11,000 nt of DNA from Candidatus Sulfotelmatobacter sp. (GTDB taxonomy: Bacteria > Acidobacteriota > Terriglobia > Terriglobales > SbA1): NCBI GenBank assembly GCA_030151135.1, contig JASLEQ010000470.1, forward strand, positions 1 to 11,000. The letters run 5' to 3'. A program made the position numbers and the translations under genes. The notes beneath the pieces were generated by a model, which searched no databases, was not told where the DNA came from, and saw only the letters and a list, made by a program, of their open reading frames with translations. Position 1 is the stretch's first letter; the number at the start of each line of letters is the position of its first letter. Below are positions 6,556 to 11,000 of this stretch, piece by piece.

Positions 6556-8406
6556 CTACTGCACTTCCGCCAGTTCTTCTTCCAGCAATTGCTTGTTATA
6601 GAGGTCGCTGTAATAGCCGTTGCGGGCCAGCAGTTCGTCATGGGTGCCGAGTTCCACAATTCTGCCGCTGTGGAGGACAGCGATGCGGTCAGCATTGCGA
6701 ACCGTCGAGACGCGGTGCGAGATGAAGATGGTCGTGCGCCCCTGCATCACGTCACGCAAGTGATTGAGGATCTTGTCTTCCGTTTGTGTGTCGACGGACG
6801 AAAGCGCGTCATCGAGAACCAGAATTCGCGGATTGCGGATCAGCGCGCGGGCGATGGCGGTACGCTGCTTCTGTCCGCCAGAAAGCGTGATACCCCGCTC
6901 CCCGACCATCGTTTCATAAGCTTCAGGAAAGCTTTCAATGTCGGTTGCGATATTGGCGGCGGCAGCGGCATCGCGAATCTCGGTGTCTGACGTCGAATCG
7001 ACGCCCAACGCGATGTTCTCCCGGATGCGGTCGCTGAACAGGAAAGTTTCTTGCGGCACGAAGCCGATGTGCTTCCGCAGCGATTCCAAAGAGAAATCAC
7101 GAATCGGCCGGCCATCGATCAGGACCATGCCAGGCTCCGCATCGTAAATTCGCGGGATCAAACTCACCAGAGTCGTTTTTCCCGAGCCTGTCGGGCCGAC
7201 AATCGCAAGGCTGCTGCCTGCTGCGATACGCAGGTTTACATCGTGCAAGACCTGCTTGCCTTCGTAACTGAAATTCAAATTACGAAATTCGATATCGCCG
7301 TGGAGAGGCAGGTCCTGCGCGTTGGGAGCATCTTGAATCGCAGGCTCCTCCTGCATGATTTCGTTGATTCGTATCAACGACGCCGTTCCGCGCTGGAAGA
7401 TGTTGATCACCCATCCGAGCGCGATCACCGGCCATGTGAGTTGCATCATGTAGGTGCTGAACGCCACGAATTGCCCGACCGTCATGGTACCGGCGAGTTG
7501 CAACGTCGTCGTGATCCCATGAAATGCGGTCGGCGCCAGTCCGGGGATCGTGGGATAGGTCGAAACCAGGTTCGTCACGCGCGTGAATGTGGACTGCCCC
7601 GTCAGCACTTCCCGTCCGCCCAGCCACACGACCAGAACGAGCGCGCAACCGAGCATCAGTTCCAGGGTGGGCCAGAGCATGCCCATGAGGCGAACCAGTT
7701 TCAAACTCCGGCGGATGTATTCCTTGTTTTCTTTTTCGAACGCTTCAATCTCCGCCTCTTCCTGAACATACGCGCGGATCAGGCGGGCTCCAGAAAAGTT
7801 CTCCTGTGCGCGTGCCGAGATGTCAGAGAACATCGCCTGAATGCGTTCGAATCGCTCGTGAATGCGGCGACCGAAGGTTTGGATGACGATGCTGACAGCT
7901 GGCAGCGGCAGGAAGGTGAAAAGCGTCAGCCAGGGGCTGATCGAGATCATGAAGGCCAGCGCCCCCGCCGTGTACACGAGCGTGTTGGCCGAATACATGA
8001 TGGCAGGGCCAAGAAGCATTCGGACAGCGTTCAGGTCATTGGTCGCTCGCGCCATGATGTCGCCGGTACGATGGCGCTGGTAGTAGGAATAACTCAGGCG
8101 TTCAAGAGACGCGAACAGGTCGTTGCGGAGGTCGAATTCGATGTCGCGCGAAATACCGATCACGACCCAGCGAGTCAGAAACTGGAAAACTCCCTTAAAC
8201 AGCGCAATGCCGAGAAGAAGTCCGGCGTAGACCAGAAGTTTATGGCGGGTGACGCCACTGTGGAGGTCGTCAGCTGCGCGTCCCAGTACCAGCGGGAACA
8301 GAATCCAGCTGCCATTCGTCAGAAAAACGCAGGCCGTGCCGAAGAGATATCCCCGGCGGTAACGCTTTACGTAAGGCAGTAATGGGCGCAGTCTCTTCGG
8401 AAACAT
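6556..8406 (-). CDS. ABC exporter half-transporter (MdlA/BmrC/MsbA-like)
   Basis: 616-residue fused membrane/ATPase half-transporter of the inner membrane, likely exporting a drug or lipid. The membrane domain (about 15-345) has six predicted helices; the nucleotide-binding domain (about 370-605) has Walker A GPTGSGKT (404-411), Q-loop Gln452, signature LSGGQ (508-512), Walker B ILVLDD (528-533) and H-loop His564. The residue after the Walker B Asp is Asp533, not the catalytic Glu, as in the degenerate subunit of heterodimeric exporters (MdlA, BmrC/YheI, TM287). No partner gene lies alongside. Between GGREVLTG (263-270) and MTVGQFVAF (308-316) there are about 37 residues where typical exporters have almost none, placing extra sequence in the TM5-TM6 outer loop. 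The ATG at 8406 lacks a Shine-Dalgarno; a TACTAT lies about 20 nt upstream. The specific substrate cannot be told. Confidence 0.93.
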   Translation of the reverse strand: MFPKRLRPLLPYVKRYRRGYLFGTACVFLTNGSWILFPLVLGRAADDLHSGVTRHKLLVYAGLLLGIALFKGVFQFLTRWVVIGISRDIEFDLRNDLFASLERLSYSYYQRHRTGDIMARATNDLNAVRMLLGPAIMYSANTLVYTAGALAFMISISPWLTLFTFLPLPAVSIVIQTFGRRIHERFERIQAMFSDISARAQENFSGARLIRAYVQEEAEIEAFEKENKEYIRRSLKLVRLMGMLWPTLELMLGCALVLVVWLGGREVLTGQSTFTRVTNLVSTYPTIPGLAPTAFHGITTTLQLAGTMTVGQFVAFSTYMMQLTWPVIALGWVINIFQRGTASLIRINEIMQEEPAIQDAPNAQDLPLHGDIEFRNLNFSYEGKQVLHDVNLRIAAGSSLAIVGPTGSGKTTLVSLIPRIYDAEPGMVLIDGRPIRDFSLESLRKHIGFVPQETFLFSDRIRENIALGVDSTSDTEIRDAAAAANIATDIESFPEAYETMVGERGITLSGGQKQRTAIARALIRNPRILVLDDALSSVDTQTEDKILNHLRDVMQGRTTIFISHRVSTVRNADRIAVLHSGRIVELGTHDELLARNGYYSDLYNKQLLEEELAEVQ

Positions 8407-8541
8407 GGAAAGTAACTAGATGAAAATAGTAGCAGGCGGGGTGCAGGATTTCAGCGGGGCTACCGGACTTTCGTTTAGCGTAAGCTTTCGCCAGATGGGG
8501 CTTACAGCTTCCGTCTTCGTGTCGCTAACCTCGCATTTCGT

Positions 8542-8760
8542 TCATCCTTCGGATCTCCGGGGTGGTAGTTTCGTTACTCTCACACACTTCCCGCAGCGGC
8601 AATGGAACGTTGGTTGACTCGGGAGCGCCAGATGACCGCAGCTTGCGCATGCGAACCAATCGCCTCCAGCTTGAACAGCCATGAGTTTGAAGCCGCTTCC
8701 TTCGACACAATACGGACAACGGACATTCTTCGGCTTTCCAAACCCGGACCATTCGATCAA
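8542..8760 (-). CDS. Small zinc-ribbon protein
   Basis: 72-residue protein dominated by Cys pairs: CPYC (15-18), CASCGH (38-43) and C-x-C-x-x-C (54, 56, 59). This is the pattern of one or two zinc ribbons, with a separating strand FKLMAVQAGGDWFAC (24-38). It resembles short uncharacterised zinc-ribbon proteins of Acidobacteriota as I remember them; binding to nucleic acid or a protein partner is only a possibility. The start is inferred as TTG at 8760 because a GAGGTG Shine-Dalgarno sits 7 nt upstream and the coding signal begins there. In-frame GTG codons at 8766 and 8844 are alternatives with worse spacing or no site. The Cys-bearing frame is the only one here with a domain-like pattern. 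The ABC transporter gene follows 135 bp downstream on the same strand. Confidence 0.72.
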   Translation of the reverse strand: MIEWSGFGKPKNVRCPYCVEGSGFKLMAVQAGGDWFACASCGHLALPSQPTFHCRCGKCVRVTKLPPRRSEG

Positions 8761-8882
8761 AGGCACCCACCTCGATTGGATTTTCTGGTCTGGGACTAGA
8801 GCGCGGAGGTTAGTGGACGAAGTTAAGGAAAACCTGCCCGGCACTCGGCAGGGGCCATGGATGCTCGCTCTGCGAAGTTCTA

Positions 8883-8928
8883 CGGGATGATGGCAAGCGT
8901 GCAGTGCTTAAAAATCTTGCTCATCCCG
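8883..8928. repeat. Long imperfect hairpin in a gene-poor stretch
   Basis: CGGGATGA (8883-8890) pairs with TCATCCCG (8921-8928) and GCAAG (8893-8897) with CTTGC (8916-8920), with a 2-nt bulge and an 18-nt loop. That is 13 base pairs in a 253-bp interval (8761-9013) where I find no gene. No U-run follows on either strand, so it is not an obvious terminator. It lies upstream of the zinc-ribbon gene and could belong to that gene's leader, or be a remnant of a palindromic element. Confidence 0.4.
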
Positions 8929-9013
8929 CTGGAAATTAAACAAACCTGCCGAAAATTGGACAAGCGCCAACTTGCGCCAGCGCTACGAAGTCCAGGGTGT
9001 GGAAAGAGGGAAA

Positions 9014-9181
9014 CTAGCGGCGGGCCGAGGAATCTGCGTCAGGGGTGTGCCGCTCTCTTGCGCTCCGCAGGCGCGATGGGAGCAGGTCCCGCCCAAAAGC
9101 CATCAGGCTGAGTTTCGCCAGCGCGAAACTCCAGCTCACAAAGAAGATCAGTCCAAGATAAGAGAACAAATTGCCGTTCAT
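9014..9181 (-). CDS. Possible small single-helix membrane protein
   Basis: A 55-residue reading frame starting at ATG 9181 with GGAG 9 nt upstream. Residues 5-29 (LFSYLGLIFFVSWSF to SLMAF) form one convincing hydrophobic helix, and the rest (30-55) is Arg-rich and polar, so the C-terminus would lie in the cytoplasm by the positive-inside rule. No family is recognised. It lies downstream of the terminator of the Spy-like gene on the same strand. The central codons overlap a perfect 9-bp hairpin (9110-9131, loop CAGC), so the segment could instead be a structured RNA. Codon use looks like that of neighbouring genes. Confidence 0.42.
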   Translation of the reverse strand: MNGNLFSYLGLIFFVSWSFALAKLSLMAFGRDLLPSRLRSARERHTPDADSSARR

Positions 9182-9223
9182 TGCCAAAGGCTCCTGCGCA
9201 AACCTTTTAACAAAACTCGATGA

Positions 9224-9245
9224 ACTCTCCGCAAAGACGGAGAGT
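9224..9245 (-). terminator. Putative intrinsic terminator after the Spy-like gene
   Basis: ACTCTCCG (9224-9231) and CGGAGAGT (9238-9245) form a perfect 8-bp stem with a 6-nt loop, 16 bp past the stop of the minus-strand gene at 9262. On that strand it is followed by a loose T-rich stretch containing TTTTGTT. Position and shape fit a terminator, although the T-tract is neither continuous nor immediate. Confidence 0.6.
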
Positions 9246-9261
9246 CCATCGCCCAAAATAG

Positions 9262-9774
9262 TTACTGGTCCGAAGTAGGCGCCTGCGCATGAGCATGATG
9301 TTGCATGCGTTGTTCGATGCGTGTATCGCGCTCAGCCTCCAGTTGTTTCAGTTGCGCTTTCTGATCGGGCGTTAGCAACTGGTACACCTCATTGTGAATG
9401 CGAGTCTGCTGGATCGTGATCTGCTGCTGGATTTGCGCTTTCTGCGCAGCCAGCGCCTGTACCTTCGCTTCGTCGTAGTTGCCTTCTACGTACTGGCGAA
9501 GCTGGACGTCAAGTTGATGATCCTGCTCGAACAGCGGCTGCATTGTCGGGTGTTCCTTCTGCAGCAGAGCCACAGCTTGCTTCTTTTGGTCATCCGTCAG
9601 GTTCAGTCTGGCGGCCAAAAAGTGCTCCATCCCCTCTGGATCGCCCATACCGAGGCCATGGCCGTGCATCGGCGGGGGTGGTGGAGTATCTTCCGTGGTC
9701 TGGGATTTTGCGATCGCCGATCCTAGCAGCACAGCCAGGGCGGCGATGAGTAATCGAAAACGAATTGCCTTCAT
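9262..9774 (-). CDS. Spy/CpxP-like periplasmic LTxxQ protein
   Basis: 170-residue exported helical protein. The signal peptide is MKAIRFRLLIAALAVLLGSAIAKSQ, with cleavage likely between residues 21 and 25. The two family motifs are present: LTDDQ (59-63) and LTPDQ (134-138). The rest is Gln/Lys/Glu-rich and helical, as in Spy (periplasmic chaperone) and CpxP (feedback inhibitor of CpxA). Between signal and core is a PPPPP run followed by MHGHGLGMG (36-44), and the tail has HHAHA (159-163), so metal binding is possible. The start at 9774 has AGGAG 8 nt upstream; an upstream in-frame extension to 9828 lacks this and would bury the signal peptide. It is divergent from the CpxR-like regulator, with GTAAA repeats between them, which fits regulation by that system. 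Confidence 0.88.
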   Translation of the reverse strand: MKAIRFRLLIAALAVLLGSAIAKSQTTEDTPPPPPMHGHGLGMGDPEGMEHFLAARLNLTDDQKKQAVALLQKEHPTMQPLFEQDHQLDVQLRQYVEGNYDEAKVQALAAQKAQIQQQITIQQTRIHNEVYQLLTPDQKAQLKQLEAERDTRIEQRMQHHAHAQAPTSDQ

Positions 9775-9847
9775 GTATGTAACTCCTGTCGTCAGGGTGT
9801 CCGAAAATACCTTCCAAGATAAGAACACGGCAGAAAACAGAAAAGCG

Positions 9848-9892
9848 GTAAAAACTCGGTCAACCGGAGTAAAGTTTTGTAACCTCGGTAAT
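9848..9892. promoter_or_regulatory. Array of five GTAAA-like repeats, putative CpxR-type operator
   Basis: Direct repeats GTAAA (9848), GTCAA (9859), GTAAA (9869), GTAAC (9879) and GTAAT (9888) recur every 9-11 bp, about one helical turn. The third and fourth make GTAAA-N5-GTAAC, one base from the E. coli CpxR box GTAAA-N5-GTAAA. The array lies between the spy-like and cpxR-like genes. A TTATCT at 9822-9817 (minus) would be a -10 for the spy-like gene with no good -35, putting the array near -38 to -80, as expected for activation. The matching promoter for the regulator is unclear. Confidence 0.6.
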
Positions 9893-9974
9893 GTCGCCGC
9901 GCCACGAACTCGAAGTCTTTGTTTGACAATTCTTTACTACTTGGCGGCGTTGCCGGGTGCACAATGAAATGAAC

Positions 9975-10682
9975 ATGGAACGGATACTGGTGATCGATGA
10001 TGATGTAGAACTCTGCCAATTGGTTGGGGAATATCTGCGGGCAGAGGGATTTGCCATCGAGTGTGTGCACGATGGCGAGACAGGCCTGAAAAAGGCTGCG
10101 GCCGGTGAATACCTGCTGGCGGTCCTCGACGTGATGCTGCCGGGGATCAACGGCTTTGAGGTGCTGCGCCGCATTCGCGCCACGTCACGCCTGCCAGTGC
10201 TTCTATTGACCGCTCGCGGAGAAGACGTCGACAGGATCGTTGGACTCGAGATCGGGGCCGATGACTATCTGCCAAAGCCGTTTAACCCGCGCGAACTCGT
10301 GGCGCGCATCCGGGCAGTCCTTCGCAGAACTCGTGGAGAAGGCAGCGGCTCACCTTCCACTCCCGACGTGGTCAGCGTTGGGGACGTGGAACTGGACCCC
10401 GCGACCCGGACGGTTCGGCTCGAAGGCAGGCCCGTCGATCTCACGTCGGTGGAATTTAATTTATTGGAAGTGTTGCTGCGCGAGGCTGGGCGGGTCGTTC
10501 CCCGGGAGCGCCTGGTCAACGCCGTGCTGAGCCGGAAGTTCTCGCCCTTTGACCGCAGCATCGACATGCATGTCAGCAAGGTCCGGAAAAAGCTGGGCGA
10601 CACTGAAAATGATGAGCACATCAAGACCGTACGGGGAGTGGGGTACATTTTTGCGCGGCCGCGCGAGAAGGCCAAGGCCTAA
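9975..10682 (+). CDS. cpxR: OmpR-family response regulator, CpxR-like
   Basis: 235-residue two-component transcription factor. The receiver domain (1-117) has the acid pair Asp8-Asp9 in ILVIDDDVELC, phospho-acceptor Asp52 in AVLDVMLPG, switch Thr79 and Lys101 in KPFNPREL. A linker (118-135) leads to a winged-helix DNA-binding domain (about 136-230) with LTSVEFNLLEVLL, FSPFDRSIDMHVSKVRKKLG and IKTVRGVGYIF. The segment PFDRSIDMH is notably close to E. coli CpxR. The start at 9975 gives MERILVIDDD, which aligns with CpxR's MNKILLVDDD; ATG 9969 and GTG 9957 are in-frame alternatives, and none has a clear Shine-Dalgarno. The sensor kinase begins 21 bp downstream, so the two form an operon. Divergent Spy-like gene and GTAAA repeats support a Cpx-type envelope stress role. 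Confidence 0.93.
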   Translation: MERILVIDDDVELCQLVGEYLRAEGFAIECVHDGETGLKKAAAGEYLLAVLDVMLPGINGFEVLRRIRATSRLPVLLLTARGEDVDRIVGLEIGADDYLPKPFNPRELVARIRAVLRRTRGEGSGSPSTPDVVSVGDVELDPATRTVRLEGRPVDLTSVEFNLLEVLLREAGRVVPRERLVNAVLSRKFSPFDRSIDMHVSKVRKKLGDTENDEHIKTVRGVGYIFARPREKAKA

Positions 10683-10703
10683 ACTGCTACAAGGTATTCG
10701 CGG

Positions 10704-11000
10704 ATGAAAAGTCTCTTCGTAAGAATCTTCCTCTCATTCTGGATCGCTCAGGCATTGTTTTTCGTGCTCGCGATTTTGGTGACACTCGCCGTCCGTCCCC
10801 GCAGTTCCACTTGGGAAGCGCTGCGGACTTCCGTCTTGAACGACGCCGTAAGTGCGTACGAAGAGGGTGGGCAAAATCAGCTCAGGCATTACCTCGACAA
10901 TTTGGATAAAACCCAGCATGTCCGAGCCTATCTGTTCGATGAACACATGGAGGACGTTTCGCATCGAGGCGCGCCCGATTGGGCCGTTCGAGTCGCCGCC
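10704..11000 (+). CDS. cpxA: CpxA-like sensor histidine kinase, N-terminal part
   Basis: The first 99 residues of a membrane sensor kinase; the gene runs off the right edge, so the HAMP, DHp and ATPase domains are not visible. Residues 1-7 are basic (MKSLFVR), 8-28 form the first transmembrane helix (IFLSFWIAQALFFVLAILVTL), and the rest would be the periplasmic sensor region, charged and helical at about 35-60. The start of the protein resembles CpxA (short basic end, then a helix with ARIF/FW-type residues). It starts 21 bp after the regulator's stop, with AAGG 9 nt before the ATG. Identification as a kinase rests on gene order plus the N-terminal layout. CpxA in enterobacteria is inhibited by periplasmic CpxP, and the divergent LTxxQ protein could do the same here. 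Confidence 0.8.
   Translation, partial: MKSLFVRIFLSFWIAQALFFVLAILVTLAVRPRSSTWEALRTSVLNDAVSAYEEGGQNQLRHYLDNLDKTQHVRAYLFDEHMEDVSHRGAPDWAVRVAA

Noticed and set aside
7051..8382. 443-codon open frame on the plus strand
   Set aside because: It is entirely antisense to the ABC transporter, its translation is low-complexity Arg/Gln/Asp-rich with no domain, and the minus-strand gene has every expected motif.
8525..8770. 81-codon minus-strand frame overlapping the zinc-ribbon gene
   Set aside because: It shares the ribosome-binding region but in another frame loses the Cys pairs; the zinc-ribbon frame has the only protein-like pattern.
8602..9223. Several plus-strand frames of 65-84 codons
   Set aside because: No ribosome-binding sites, domains or hydrophobic pattern; they overlap the minus-strand candidates and hairpins.
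9923..9928. Perfect TTGACA upstream of the cpxR-like gene
   Set aside because: No -10-like hexamer lies 15-19 bp downstream, so I do not call a promoter from it.

Overview
The window looks like a chromosomal segment from a Gram-negative, moderately GC-rich bacterium, most likely an Acidobacteriota (Terriglobia-like) genome. This is inferred from protein style: a bactofilin beside a methyltransferase, a secreted protein and a small zinc-ribbon protein that resemble acidobacterial families as I remember them, a CpxP/Spy-like periplasmic protein divergent from a CpxR/CpxA-type system, and weak or absent Shine-Dalgarno sites at several genes. I see no rRNA, tRNA, CRISPR array, transposase or phage gene.

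Layout. Bases 1-320 (minus) hold the N-terminal part of a DJ-1/PfpI-family protein. Divergent from it runs a plus-strand group: mazG (nucleotide pyrophosphohydrolase), a GNAT acyltransferase of the COG3375 type starting on a TTG that overlaps the mazG stop, and an enolase-superfamily N-succinylamino acid racemase / o-succinylbenzoate synthase. The GNAT-racemase pair recalls the known D- to L-amino acid conversion route, but the usual desuccinylase is not here. A secreted protein of unknown function (3330-4256, minus) converges on this group with a 2-bp gap.

Next come a bactofilin and a SAM-dependent methyltransferase (plus), then a convergent second methyltransferase (minus), and a single ABC exporter half-transporter (6556-8406, minus). 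The exporter has Asp at the catalytic Glu position and an extra segment in its last external loop. Upstream of it, on the same strand, is a 72-residue zinc-ribbon protein starting on TTG with a good Shine-Dalgarno. The stretch 8761-9261 is gene-poor: it holds a strong imperfect hairpin, a possible 55-residue one-helix membrane protein and a terminator.

The right end is an envelope-stress module. A Spy/CpxP-like LTxxQ protein (minus) is divergent from an OmpR/CpxR-type response regulator, which is followed 21 bp later by a CpxA-like sensor kinase that runs off the window. Between the divergent genes lies a row of five GTAAA-like repeats spaced 9-11 bp apart, including one GTAAA-N5-GTAAC unit that resembles the enterobacterial CpxR box. 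This supports an autoregulated Cpx-like circuit and is the most informative regulatory signal in the window.
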